NCBI GenBank assembly: GCA_964610315.1 | Contig: CAZSVM010000015.1 | Location: 6,744 to 70,743 of the forward strand | Direction: 5' to 3' | DNA: 64,000 nt | DNA from: JAQVEM01 sp964610315 | GTDB taxonomy: Bacteria > Actinomycetota > Humimicrobiia > Humimicrobiales > Humimicrobiaceae | Part shown: positions 26,566 through 35,384 of the stretch, piece after piece | How the letters are laid out: every line of letters begins with the position of its first letter | Position numbering within the stretch: the first letter of the stretch is position 1 | Made by a program: the position numbers and the translations under genes | Notes under the pieces: generated by a model | Seen by the model: the letters and a program-made list of their open reading frames with translations, nothing else | Databases searched by the model: none | Told to the model about the DNA's origin: nothing

Positions 26566-27921
26566 TTACAAATTATTATGCCCTTCTATAATAGTGGATA
26601 ACTGGCTTACCACTTCATTTACCATATCCATGGTTTTTGCTTCTACCATTACTCTTATAACCGGCTCCGTGCCCGAGGGCCTGAGCACTATCCGGCCGTC
26701 GCTGCCCAGCATTTTTTCCATTTCGACAATTTTATCCTTAAGTTTACTGCTGCCCATTATTTCATTCTTATCTCTGACCTTTATATTCTTAAGCAGCTGC
26801 GGATATCTTATAAAAAGATTATATATATCTAATAATTTGTTTTTACTTGCTGCCAGGGCTTTTAAAAACTCCAGAGTACTTATAAGGCCGTCTCCGGTAG
26901 GACTGATATTTCTAAATATTATATGCCCCGATTGCTCACCACCAAGAATGCAACCGGTATCTATCATTTTTTCCAGAACATAACGGTCACCAACCCGGGT
27001 TTTATATACTTTTATGCCGTTTTCTTCCATAAGATTGCAGAATCCCATGTTGGCCATAACCGTAGTAACAATACAGTTATTTTTAAGGTCTCCATTTTTC
27101 TCCATATCCAAAGCACAAAACGCCATTATGTTTTCACCATCCAGAATCCGGCCGCTTCCGTCACAGGAAATAACTCTGTCTCCGTCACCATCATAAGAAA
27201 ATCCGATATCAGCCTTGTTTTCCAGTACTATTTTTTTTAAAACCTCCGGGTGAGTCGAACCACAATTTTTATTTATATTCCCGCCATCCAGTTCAGTATT
27301 AAAATCAAGAACTTCGGCTCCTGATTTCATTAAAGCTTTTTTAACCAGGATCGAGGATGCACCGTTAGCGCAATCGACGGCAATCCTGTATCCTTCTAAA
27401 TTTATATCGAAATATTTAAAAATATAATCCAGGTAAATACCCACTGCGATATCATTTATGCTTTCATACCTGCCCACACCCACACCAACCGGTAAGGTAT
27501 TTTTTATATCTTCGTCGATAAGATAATCCTCAATTGCTTTTTCCTGATAATCTGTGAGTTTCTGTCCCCCCCTGCCGAAGAATTTTATTCCGTTATCTTC
27601 AAGAGGGTTATGAGAGGCAGAAATAACCACTCCCCCGTCCAATTTTAGGATCCTGGTAAGAAGCCCTACTGCCGGGGTGGTTATAATTCCGGCATGAAGC
27701 ACATTATGACCGGCAGAAAGAATTCCCGATATCAGTGCATTTTCAATAAAATCACCGGAAGGTCTGGGGTCCCTTCCAATTATTATTTTCCCTTTCCTGC
27801 CTTCCGGAATCAGATATTTTGCTCCTGCCTTCCCTACTTTTAAAGCCAGTTCCGCTGTTAGTTCCTTATTTGCCACTCCTCTTATACCATCGGTACCGAA
27901 TAATTTTCGCAAATCCTTCAT
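26566..27921 (-). CDS. glmM: phosphoglucosamine mutase
   Basis: A 451-residue alpha-D-phosphohexomutase turning glucosamine-6-phosphate into glucosamine-1-phosphate. N-terminal FGTDGIRGVAN, phosphoserine loop SASHNPLEDNGIKFFG (catalytic Ser 103), metal loop DGDGDR and sugar-binding GGEQSGHIIF are all present, and the C-terminal LRPSGTEPVIRVMVE binds phosphate. It acts directly after GlmS in the same pathway and same gene run. Confidence 0.96.
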   Translation of the reverse strand: MKDLRKLFGTDGIRGVANKELTAELALKVGKAGAKYLIPEGRKGKIIIGRDPRPSGDFIENALISGILSAGHNVLHAGIITTPAVGLLTRILKLDGGVVISASHNPLEDNGIKFFGRGGQKLTDYQEKAIEDYLIDEDIKNTLPVGVGVGRYESINDIAVGIYLDYIFKYFDINLEGYRIAVDCANGASSILVKKALMKSGAEVLDFNTELDGGNINKNCGSTHPEVLKKIVLENKADIGFSYDGDGDRVISCDGSGRILDGENIMAFCALDMEKNGDLKNNCIVTTVMANMGFCNLMEENGIKVYKTRVGDRYVLEKMIDTGCILGGEQSGHIIFRNISPTGDGLISTLEFLKALAASKNKLLDIYNLFIRYPQLLKNIKVRDKNEIMGSSKLKDKIVEMEKMLGSDGRIVLRPSGTEPVIRVMVEAKTMDMVNEVVSQLSTIIEGHNNL

Positions 27922-27924
27922 ATT

Positions 27925-28965
27925 CTATCCTTCTATATATTTTTTCTTGACAAAAGGAGAAGTCATACAGGATAGTAAGCCAAAATAGTTAAGATCAAAG
28001 GAAATTATATTACCTGTTTCCAATTTTAAATAATCATCCTTATTCTTATCGGATTTGGCTTCCTTTAACTCTAAAATTGTATGATCACTGCTCTGGCCAA
28101 TTATATATAAATCAGGATTACAGCAGGATATATTATTGCCGTTAACATCCTGAAGCCCAAGAGCCAGGATAATCTTATATACTTTGCTATCCCTTTTTTT
28201 GACCTCTATTATTTGTGCTTCTAAAAGGAATGAATCGGTAAAAGCACCTTTTATAGGTTTGTAATTAACTGTGTCATGACCCAGGAGTATAGCTTCACCC
28301 ATTCTTACCTGATTAACTCCAATCGGAATCATACCTTTCTCAATCAGATTCCAACAGCTGGAATTCCCCCCTGATATAACCGGTACTTTTACTCCGGTAA
28401 TTTCTGCAATCTCCTGTTTCAAATCCAGAAGGACCTTTAAACTTTCCGGATCGGGACCGTTTTTAGCCATACATCTCGCATTGGTTCCCAGGCCATAAAG
28501 CTTGACCGCTTCATAATTATTTATCAGTTGCTTACAGAAATCAACTACATCTCCCGGAAGCAGCCCCTCTCTTTTATCGTCCGTTTCAACCATAATTATT
28601 ACATGATGTTCTATATTCTTTCTCCTACAGGTATCTTCAATTATCCCCAACGTTTTTAACTGGGTATTTAAACTGATGTCACAAACGTCAACCAATCGGT
28701 CAATCTCATCGGCCATAGGACCCCGCAGCATTATAAGCGACTGCTCTTCTCCATAAAAGCTTCTTAATCTTTCAAGATTTTCTAGCCGGCTGTCTCCAAA
28801 TACGGTAATACCTGATTTCTTCATTGCTGCCGCTATTTTTACGTCCCCTAGCACACACTTGGTAACTCCAACCACAGAAATACCTGACTCGGAGCACCGT
28901 ATATTAATAATCTTACTATTATGGGATATTTTATCCAGATATATTTTTAAACAAGGGTAATTCAT
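27925..28965 (-). CDS. PLP-dependent amino-acid racemase, ornithine-racemase-like
   Basis: A 346-residue fold-type III PLP protein of the group containing ornithine racemase and YhfX, distinct from Alr. The PLP lysine lies in VGVTKCVLGD (near residue 38), followed by FGDSRLENLERLR; the C-terminal barrel part has GGNSSCWNLIEKG and NQVRMGEAILLG. ATG at 28965 is 14 bases after the rpsI stop and matches the usual N-terminus MNYPCLKIYLDKI; a longer in-frame form from 29025 would overlap rpsI by 47 bases but has an AGAGG site, so cannot be fully excluded. Substrate unknown. Confidence 0.8.
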   Translation of the reverse strand: MNYPCLKIYLDKISHNSKIINIRCSESGISVVGVTKCVLGDVKIAAAMKKSGITVFGDSRLENLERLRSFYGEEQSLIMLRGPMADEIDRLVDVCDISLNTQLKTLGIIEDTCRRKNIEHHVIIMVETDDKREGLLPGDVVDFCKQLINNYEAVKLYGLGTNARCMAKNGPDPESLKVLLDLKQEIAEITGVKVPVISGGNSSCWNLIEKGMIPIGVNQVRMGEAILLGHDTVNYKPIKGAFTDSFLLEAQIIEVKKRDSKVYKIILALGLQDVNGNNISCCNPDLYIIGQSSDHTILELKEAKSDKNKDDYLKLETGNIISFDLNYFGLLSCMTSPFVKKKYIEG

Positions 28966-28978
28966 TAAGAAAAGATTA

Positions 28979-29374
28979 TTATCTTTTGGAGAACTGAGGT
29001 CTTTTTCTGGCTTTTTTAAGGCCATACTTTTTCCTCTCTTTGATTCTAGAATCCCGGGTTAAAAATCCTTCTTTTTTTAGTATCGGTCTGTATTCCTGAT
29101 TAATTTCCAGCAGCGCCTTTGAAATACCGTGGCGTAATGCTCCTGCCTGCCCCGATATTCCCCCTCCCGATAAATCCGCTATAACATCATAGGCATTTTC
29201 GGTATTGGTAACCTTAAAAGGCTCCATAATGACGGTTATAAGAGATTCCCTTTTAAAATATTCTTTAAAATCTCTTGAGTTTACCGTAATTTTCCCTTCA
29301 CCCGGAAACAATATTACTTTTGCTATGGATTGTTTTCTTTTTCCGGTTGCATTAAAAATTGCCTGATTTGCCAA
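28979..29374 (-). CDS. rpsI: 30S ribosomal protein S9
   Basis: 131 residues, typical length. GKRKQSIAKV near the start and the closing KARKRPQFSKR, whose basic tail reaches the tRNA in the P site, are diagnostic. The start is TTG with GGAG seven bases upstream. It follows rplM, the usual L13-S9 pair. Confidence 0.96.
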   Translation of the reverse strand: MANQAIFNATGKRKQSIAKVILFPGEGKITVNSRDFKEYFKRESLITVIMEPFKVTNTENAYDVIADLSGGGISGQAGALRHGISKALLEINQEYRPILKKEGFLTRDSRIKERKKYGLKKARKRPQFSKR

Positions 29375-29388
29375 ATTAATTCTCCTTT

Positions 29389-29832
29389 TTATAAATCAAT
29401 TTTTTCCGGTTTTTGAGCAATATGTATGTTGTTTTCACCCTTGTATATTTTTAATTTTTTTAACATTTTTCTTCCCAGAATATTATGAGGTAGCATACCT
29501 TTTACTGCATTCCTTATTACAAACTGGGGTGATTTTTCAATCATCTTTTTTAAGTTCGTAACCTTCAAATTACCCACATATCCGGAATGCCGGTAATATT
29601 TTTTATTCTCCAGTTTATTACCGGTAACCTTTAATTTATCTGCATTTATAACTATTACAAAATCACCGCAATCCAGATGGGGAGTAAAAGTTGGTTTATC
29701 CTTACCCCTTAAAATCCTGGCTATTCCCGTACATAATCTTCCCAGATTTTTATCTCTGGCATCAACTAAAAACCACTTTCTTTTAATTTCCTCTTTTTTT
29801 AAATTAAATGTTTTGAGCCCTACATTCACCAT
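29389..29832 (-). CDS. rplM: 50S ribosomal protein L13
   Basis: 147 residues. KRKWFLVDARDKNLGRL at the N-terminus, FVIVINADKLKVTGNK and the VKGMLPHNILGRKMLKKLKIY motif mark L13. GAGG lies just upstream of the ATG. Pairs with rpsI and follows truA by 13 bases. Confidence 0.96.
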   Translation of the reverse strand: MVNVGLKTFNLKKEEIKRKWFLVDARDKNLGRLCTGIARILRGKDKPTFTPHLDCGDFVIVINADKLKVTGNKLENKKYYRHSGYVGNLKVTNLKKMIEKSPQFVIRNAVKGMLPHNILGRKMLKKLKIYKGENNIHIAQKPEKIDL

Positions 29833-29845
29833 ATTTTTCCTCCAA

Positions 29846-30595
29846 TCACCTCTGGTACCCGATTCCGGTAAGAAAAAGGCCCTTTGCCGGTACTATTTCC
29901 CCGGCCAGATTTCTATCTCTTTTCTTGAGAGCTTCCCTTATGCTTGCCAGCTCTCTCTGCCCGTTTCCTATCTCCAGAACAGTTCCGATTATAATTCTGG
30001 CCATATTATATAAAAAAGAATTTGCCGCTATTTTAAAAACTATCAAGTCATCTACGGTCTTTTCTATGGTAAATCTGAATACTTTCCTTACGGTACTGCT
30101 GTCTGTACACTCCGGATTACAAAAAGAGGCAAAATCTTCTACCCCCACAAACATCTTTGCCGCTTTTTTCATAAGTCTTATATTCAATTTTTTATTTACC
30201 AGAATACTGTATTTTTTCAAAAAAACACTTTGATATTCTTTATTCACCACAAAATAACTATATTCTCTTAAGACCGCATCCCTTCTGGCGTCAAATGAAG
30301 GGTTTACCTTCTTAATTTCTTTAATAACTATGTCGTCAGGGAGCAAACTATTTACGGACCATAAAATTCTATAAATATCCAGATCTCTAGTGGTATTAAA
30401 ATTTATTACCTGATATCTGGCATGAACCCCGGCATCAGTTCTCCCTGCATATTTTAAATTAATTTCTTCATTTAATATCTTGGAAAGAACTGCCGTCAGC
30501 TGCCCCTGTACGGTATTAATTCCACCTGGCTGTATTTGAAATCCACTGTAATTGGCTCCATCGTATTCCACCACAGCCATGTAGTTGTTTATCAT
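29846..30595 (-). CDS. truA: tRNA pseudouridine(38-40) synthase
   Basis: A 249-residue enzyme that isomerises uridines 38-40 in tRNA anticodon stems. The catalytic Asp lies in GRTDAGVHA (near residue 53), and VEYDGANYSGFQIQPG at the start and SFLYNMARIIIGTVLEIGNG near 200 are family signatures. It is placed between rplQ and rplM, a common arrangement. Confidence 0.95.
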   Translation of the reverse strand: MINNYMAVVEYDGANYSGFQIQPGGINTVQGQLTAVLSKILNEEINLKYAGRTDAGVHARYQVINFNTTRDLDIYRILWSVNSLLPDDIVIKEIKKVNPSFDARRDAVLREYSYFVVNKEYQSVFLKKYSILVNKKLNIRLMKKAAKMFVGVEDFASFCNPECTDSSTVRKVFRFTIEKTVDDLIVFKIAANSFLYNMARIIIGTVLEIGNGQRELASIREALKKRDRNLAGEIVPAKGLFLTGIGYQR

Positions 30596-30643
30596 ATTAT
30601 GCAGTGTAAATTTATACTTTTCAAAATAACGTTGGTTTTTCTT

Positions 30644-31000
30644 TTATTTCTTAAGAAGCTCCATTATTACCAGTTGAGCTCCGTCTCCGTATCTATTTTT
30701 ATACTTAACAATTCTGGTAAATCCGCTGGACCGGTCATACATTCCCGGAGTTACTTCATTAAATAGTTTTTGTACAGCTTCGGTGTTACCCAGCAGCCTG
30801 ATACAGTTTCTTCTGGCAGCCAGGTTATCCTTTTTGGCTATGGTTATTAACTTATCCACAAAGCTTCTTACATACCTGGCTTTCGCTGCCGTAGTTTTAA
30901 TTTTTCCATTATTGAATAATGAAATAGCCAAATTTCTCATAATCGCTTTCTGGTTACTGCTGCTTCCACCCAATCTTCTGCCTTTTTTTGGTATCACCAT
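30644..31000 (-). CDS. rplQ: 50S ribosomal protein L17
   Basis: 118 residues. GRRLGGSSSNQKAIMRNLA and GKIKTTAAKARYVRSFVDKLI are characteristic, as is the closing GDGAQLVIMELL. It follows rpoA by 19 bases. Confidence 0.96.
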   Translation of the reverse strand: MVIPKKGRRLGGSSSNQKAIMRNLAISLFNNGKIKTTAAKARYVRSFVDKLITIAKKDNLAARRNCIRLLGNTEAVQKLFNEVTPGMYDRSSGFTRIVKYKNRYGDGAQLVIMELLKK

Positions 31001-31019
31001 GTTGTACTTCTCCCACCCA

Positions 31020-31955
31020 TTATTTTTGTTTAAAAGATAATCCCAGTTCCTTTATCTTATCCTTTACTTCCTGTATGGATTTTTGTCCGAAATTCCTGAT
31101 GTCCAGAAGCTCGTCCTCGCTGTATTCCAACAGTTTTTCCACTGTATTGATCCCTTCTCTTTTCAGGCAATTATAAGCCCTTACCGAAAGTTCCAATTCC
31201 TCAATAGAAGGATATTCCTGTTTTTTATCTTCCTCCTCAATCTCCTCGAATATGGGTTCATCCTTATTTTCTTTGTCTGAAAGATCTATGAGGAGTGCCA
31301 TATAATCATTAATAATTTTGGATGCCTGGCTTAAGGCATCTTCCGGCTTAACGCTGCCGTTGGTCTTTATATTTATGGAAAGTCTGTCAAAGTTAGTCAT
31401 CTGGCCAACCCTGGTATTCGCTACCTTGAATTGGACCACCTTTACCGGTGAAAATATGGTATCAATAGGTATTACTCCCAGAGGTTCCCCTTCCACTGCA
31501 TTTTCCTCTGCATTTTTATAACCCTTATTCTTCTCAATTCTAATCTCTGCATTTAGTTTCCCCTTCTTGGTCAGGGTACAGATATATTCATCCGGATTTA
31601 CTATTTCTACATCAGAGGTAAGTTTTATATCGGAAGCGGTTACAGTGCCGGGGCCTTTTTTTTCAAGCTTCAGCAGTACCGGTTCATCACTTTCCATTCT
31701 AAAAACAACCCCTTTAAGATTGGAAATAAATTCCAGCATGTCTTCTTTCATTCCCTCCAGGGTAGAGAATTCATGCATAATACCATCCACTCTAATTCTG
31801 GTAATTCCTACTCCTTCTATGGAGGAAAGCAATACTCTCCTGATGGAATTACCCAGAGTATGACCAAAACCCCTTTCCAATGGTTCGATAACAAACTCAC
31901 CCGAAAAATCATCTTTATGCTTAATGCTCACATTGGGTTTATGCATTTTTAGCAA
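31020..31955 (-). CDS. rpoA: DNA-directed RNA polymerase alpha subunit
   Basis: 311 residues: N-terminal dimerisation domains (about 1-225, with LERGFGHTLGNSIRRVLLSS) and the C-terminal domain (about 245-305, with SVRAYNCLKREGI and LLDIRNFGQKSIQEVKDKI) that binds UP elements and activators. The TTG start at 31955 is preferred: GGAGG is ten bases upstream and MLKMHKPNV aligns with the family start, while the ATG three codons later is 19 bases from that site. Confidence 0.96.
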   Translation of the reverse strand: MLKMHKPNVSIKHKDDFSGEFVIEPLERGFGHTLGNSIRRVLLSSIEGVGITRIRVDGIMHEFSTLEGMKEDMLEFISNLKGVVFRMESDEPVLLKLEKKGPGTVTASDIKLTSDVEIVNPDEYICTLTKKGKLNAEIRIEKNKGYKNAEENAVEGEPLGVIPIDTIFSPVKVVQFKVANTRVGQMTNFDRLSINIKTNGSVKPEDALSQASKIINDYMALLIDLSDKENKDEPIFEEIEEEDKKQEYPSIEELELSVRAYNCLKREGINTVEKLLEYSEDELLDIRNFGQKSIQEVKDKIKELGLSFKQK

Positions 31956-32000
31956 TTTATATCTACCTCCTAAAAAAGAATATTCAAATGAATATTCATA

Positions 32001-32627
32001 TTATTTAGAATAAAGTTCTACAATTACCTGTTCATTAATAGGAACTTTTATTTCATCCCGTTCCGGATATCTCAGCAGTTTACCCTTTAAATTGTCCAGA
32101 TCCACTTCCAGCCATGCCGGTATGGTAAGGCTCCCCCCGCTTTCCTTTGCTTCTATTACCGGGATTATTTCTTTACTGGCCCGGGCTACACTTATTTCCT
32201 CTCCTTCTTTTAACTGATATGAGGGCCTATCAACTTTTTTCCCATTGACATTGATATGTCCGTGAGTAATCAGCTGCCTGGCCTGAGCTCTGGACGTAGC
32301 AAATCCCATCATATAAACAACACTATCCAGTCTTGTTTCCAAAAACTGCAGCAGAATCTCTCCGGTGATCCCTTTTCTTTTTACCGCTTTTTCATAGTAA
32401 TTTCTAAATTGCTTTTCCAGTACTCCATAGTATCTTTTTGCCTTTTGCTTTTCCCTCAGCTGGCTGTAATACTCGGTTTCCATAAGCCTTCTCTTGGCCC
32501 TCTGGCCCGGAACGTAAGGTTTCTTTTCCAGGACACATTTATCGGAAAAACATCTCTGCCCTTTTAAGAATAACTTTTCTTTCTCTCTCCTGCACTGCTT
32601 GCATGCAGAATCTTTAGCTATTGCCAT
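32001..32627 (-). CDS. rpsD: 30S ribosomal protein S4, zinc form
   Basis: 208 residues. The N-terminus carries the four-Cys zinc site (CKQC, then C and C in QRCFSDKC), and the S4 RNA-binding domain has LDSVVYMMGFATSRAQARQLITHGHINVNGKKV. S4 usually represses alpha-operon translation in other bacteria; here it lies between rpsK and rpoA. Confidence 0.96.
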   Translation of the reverse strand: MAIAKDSACKQCRREKEKLFLKGQRCFSDKCVLEKKPYVPGQRAKRRLMETEYYSQLREKQKAKRYYGVLEKQFRNYYEKAVKRKGITGEILLQFLETRLDSVVYMMGFATSRAQARQLITHGHINVNGKKVDRPSYQLKEGEEISVARASKEIIPVIEAKESGGSLTIPAWLEVDLDNLKGKLLRYPERDEIKVPINEQVIVELYSK

Positions 32628-32654
32628 TTATGACAACTCCTTGTTTTAAACTTT

Positions 32655-33053
32655 TTAAACTCTTCTTCTTTTAGGCGGCCTGCAGCCATTATGAGGTACC
32701 GGGGTCACGTCTATTATATTGCCGATTTCCAATCCGGCAGCCTGAAGAGATCTTACGGCAGTCTCTCTTCCTGACCCAACGCCCTTAACTCTTACATCTA
32801 CTTTAATAACTCCGTGTTCTTTTGCATTTCTGGCCACTGCGGTTGCGGTTATTTGAGCAGCAAATGGGGTACTTTTCCTGGAACCTTTAAAGCCCTGACC
32901 GCCCGCACTGCCCCAGGCAATAGTATTACCGTTTAAGTCCGTAATATTTACAATAGTATTATTAAAAGTAGACTGAATATGGGCAATACCATATGGTATA
33001 TTTTTTCTTTCTCTGCTTTTTATCCTTCTTTTACCGCTAATTTTTTTTGCCAA
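32655..33053 (-). CDS. rpsK: 30S ribosomal protein S11
   Basis: 132 residues. GIAHIQSTFNNTIVNITDLNGN, GFKGSRKSTPFAAQ and the closing PHNGCRPPKRRRV identify S11. Start is TTG with GGAGG five bases upstream and no ATG available nearby. Confidence 0.96.
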   Translation of the reverse strand: MAKKISGKRRIKSRERKNIPYGIAHIQSTFNNTIVNITDLNGNTIAWGSAGGQGFKGSRKSTPFAAQITATAVARNAKEHGVIKVDVRVKGVGSGRETAVRSLQAAGLEIGNIIDVTPVPHNGCRPPKRRRV

Positions 33054-33071
33054 ATTTACCTCCTGCCGTTC

Positions 33072-33449
33072 TTATTGAGACTTAACCTTCCTTATTCCTA
33101 CACTTCTTCTCTTTCCTTTTCTGGTTCTGGCATTGGTATGAGTTCTCTGACCCCTTACCGGCAGCCCTCTCTTATGCCTGATACCTCTGTACGAATTTAT
33201 CTCAATTAATCTTTTTATATTCTGATTTATTCCCCTTCTTAGATCTCCTTCAATGGTATAATTATTTTCTATATATTCCCTTATCTTTACTATTTCATTC
33301 TCGCTGAGATCTTTAGCTTTTATACTCTTTTCGATATTTAATTTTTCCAGCATAGTTTCCGCAGTTGATCTGCCGATACCAAAAATATAAGTCAAAGCTA
33401 TGCAAATATGTTTTTCATTGGGTATGTCGACACCTGAAATTCTTACCAA
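33072..33449 (-). CDS. rpsM: 30S ribosomal protein S13
   Basis: 125 residues. RISGVDIPNEKHICIALTYIFGIG and GLPVRGQRTHTNARTRKG are diagnostic. Start is TTG with GGAGG six bases upstream. The gene begins 11 bases after rpmJ. Confidence 0.96.
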   Translation of the reverse strand: MVRISGVDIPNEKHICIALTYIFGIGRSTAETMLEKLNIEKSIKAKDLSENEIVKIREYIENNYTIEGDLRRGINQNIKRLIEINSYRGIRHKRGLPVRGQRTHTNARTRKGKRRSVGIRKVKSQ

Positions 33450-33459
33450 TTAGAACCTC

Positions 33460-33573
33460 CTAACCCTGTCTCTGTTTATGACGCGGATTCTTGCAAATAA
33501 TAATAACTTTTCCTTCTCTTTTTATAATCTTACAGTTTTTACATATTTTTTTAACCGATGGTTTAACTTTCAT
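33460..33573 (-). CDS. rpmJ: 50S ribosomal protein L36, zinc form
   Basis: 37 residues, too short for many gene finders. MKVKPSVKKICKNCKIIKRE and the closing CKNPRHKQRQG give the Cys-Cys-Cys-His zinc site of the C+ form. ATG with AGAGGA upstream. It lies in its usual place between infA and rpsM. Confidence 0.95.
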   Translation of the reverse strand: MKVKPSVKKICKNCKIIKREGKVIIICKNPRHKQRQG

Positions 33574-33655
33574 TTTTATTTCCTCTTTCCATACACTTCC
33601 GGCTGAATTCTTACCATCTTCATCCAAACTCCAAACTATGGATCCCCCAAGTAAA

Positions 33656-33877
33656 TTATTTTTTCCTGAAAATAATTCTTCCTCTATTCAAGTCATAAGG
33701 TGATATTTCAACTTTGACTTTATCCCCGGGTAAAATTTTTATATAATGCATTCTCATTTTACCCGAAATATGAGCCAGCACCCTATGGCCATTATCAAGT
33801 TCAACTCTAAACATAGCATTCGGAAGCGCCTCTAAAATTGTTCCTTCAGCTTCTATTACTCCTTCTTTTTTCGAAAT
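33656..33877 (-). CDS. infA: translation initiation factor IF-1, ATT start codon
   Basis: 73 residues, the usual size. KKEGVIEAEGTILEALPNAM, RVELDNGHRVLAHISGKMR and ILPGDKVKVEISPYDLNRGRI make the OB fold of IF-1. The start is ATT at 33877: GGAGG lies seven bases upstream, an in-frame TAG lies six codons before, and the next ATG falls within the conserved core. Read as Met the N-terminus is MSKKEGV. Placed between map and rpmJ as is usual. Confidence 0.93.
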   Translation of the reverse strand: MSKKEGVIEAEGTILEALPNAMFRVELDNGHRVLAHISGKMRMHYIKILPGDKVKVEISPYDLNRGRIIFRKK

Positions 33878-33987
33878 TTTAAAACCTCCGTACTAATATT
33901 TTTAAAAGAAAAACAGTGCAAATACGTAAGTTATCAAAAATCTTTTGGTATGTCTATAAAATTTTCAATAAATAACATTAATATTTA

Positions 33988-34752
33988 TTAAATCCTGGTT
34001 AATATCATAGGACCATTTTTACCTATGGCTACCGTATCTTCAAAATGACAGGAAAGCTTCCTATCTCTGGTCACCACGGTCCATAAATCACTCGATATCA
34101 CTACTTCACTGCTACCCTGATTTAGCATAGGTTCTATAGCCAGGACCATACCCTCTTTTAGGATGGGTCCCTGTCCTGGAGGTCCGTAATTCAATATTTG
34201 GGGATCTTCGTGCATTTCTCTACCAATTCCATGACCTACAAAATCTTTCACTACCGAAAATCCTCCCCTTATGGCTCTGTTTTCAATCACATTGGATATA
34301 TCCGATAATCGGTTGCCAGCTATGCACTCCTCTATACTCATATCCAGTGCCTCTTTGGTAGCAATCCACAATTTTTGAGCAATTTTACTTACCCTTCCTA
34401 TTTTAAAGGTCCTTGCCGCATCCCCGTAAAATCCGTTTATTTTAACTCCGACATCTATAGAGACCAATTCCCCCTCTTTTATAACTCTTCTGCCCGGAAT
34501 TCCATGGACTACCTGTTCATTAATTGATATGCAAACACTATTTGGATACGGCTTTTTACCAAATTTTCCCACATAACCTTTGAAGGCAGGAACAGCATTC
34601 TCATCGCTTATAATTTCTTCAGCTATTTTATCTATATAATCAGTGGTAATGCCGGGCTTTATAATCTCTTTAATTTTCAAAAAAACTTTGGTTACAATTA
34701 CACCAGCTTTCCGCATTATTTCGATTTCATCCGCTGATTTACATATTATCAT
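33988..34752 (-). CDS. map: methionine aminopeptidase, type I
   Basis: 254 residues. The metal-binding residues are all visible: Asp in SIDVGVKINGFYGDAARTF (two Asp), His in FVGHGIGREMHEDP, Glu in AIEPML and Glu in HFEDTVAI. It removes N-terminal Met from nascent proteins. The ATG overlaps the adk stop by four bases (ATGA), so the two are coupled. Confidence 0.96.
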   Translation of the reverse strand: MIICKSADEIEIMRKAGVIVTKVFLKIKEIIKPGITTDYIDKIAEEIISDENAVPAFKGYVGKFGKKPYPNSVCISINEQVVHGIPGRRVIKEGELVSIDVGVKINGFYGDAARTFKIGRVSKIAQKLWIATKEALDMSIEECIAGNRLSDISNVIENRAIRGGFSVVKDFVGHGIGREMHEDPQILNYGPPGQGPILKEGMVLAIEPMLNQGSSEVVISSDLWTVVTRDRKLSCHFEDTVAIGKNGPMILTRI

Positions 34753-35384
34753 AGAGCTTTTAATATCCTTTCGGTAATCTCTTCCTCTTCCCCGGAACCA
34801 TTTATATTCATAAGTAATCCTTTATCAGCATAAAAATTAATAAGCGGCCTGGTTTCCGATTCATATACTTTTAATCTCTGCTTAATAACTTCCCTGCTGT
34901 CATCTTTTCTCTTTAATAAAACACCCCCGCATTTGGGGCATCTATCCGAATTTTCATAGTTATTATCAATACCGGATATGTTTTCACATACGCTGCATAT
35001 TCTCCTGCCGGTCAGCCTTTTGATAATCTCATTTTCACTAACCACTATATTTATTACCCTATCCAGTTTAATACCCAACTCATCCATCATTTTGGAAAAC
35101 ATTTTTGCCTGTTTCAAATCCCTGGGAAAGCCATCCATTATAAATCCTTTTTTTAATCTACCACTGCCTATCCTATTTTTAATTATCTCAATTATCACTT
35201 CGTCAGAAACCAATTCTCCACTCTCCACAAACTTTGCTACCTTTTTCCCTAATTGGGATCCTTTTTTAATCTCATATCTCAATATATCTCCAGTGGATAT
35301 ATGAGGTATACCAAACTTTTCGGAAATTACATTTGCCTGCGTTCCCTTACCGGCACCCGGTGCTCCCAGTAAAACTATCCTCAT
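34749..35384 (-). CDS. adk: adenylate kinase, zinc LID form
   Basis: 211 residues. P-loop GAPGAGKGT (7-15), GFPRDLKQA near 84 and the LID domain with CSVC and CPKCGG zinc ligands (about 130-157). It balances AMP, ADP and ATP. Four-base overlaps join it to secY upstream and map downstream. Confidence 0.96.
   Translation of the reverse strand: MRIVLLGAPGAGKGTQANVISEKFGIPHISTGDILRYEIKKGSQLGKKVAKFVESGELVSDEVIIEIIKNRIGSGRLKKGFIMDGFPRDLKQAKMFSKMMDELGIKLDRVINIVVSENEIIKRLTGRRICSVCENISGIDNNYENSDRCPKCGGVLLKRKDDSREVIKQRLKVYESETRPLINFYADKGLLMNINGSGEEEEITERILKAL

Noticed and set aside
28966..29025. 20-residue extension of the racemase into rpsI
   Set aside because: It would overlap the conserved end of S9 in another frame, and the N-terminus from 28965 matches the family; kept only as an alternative.
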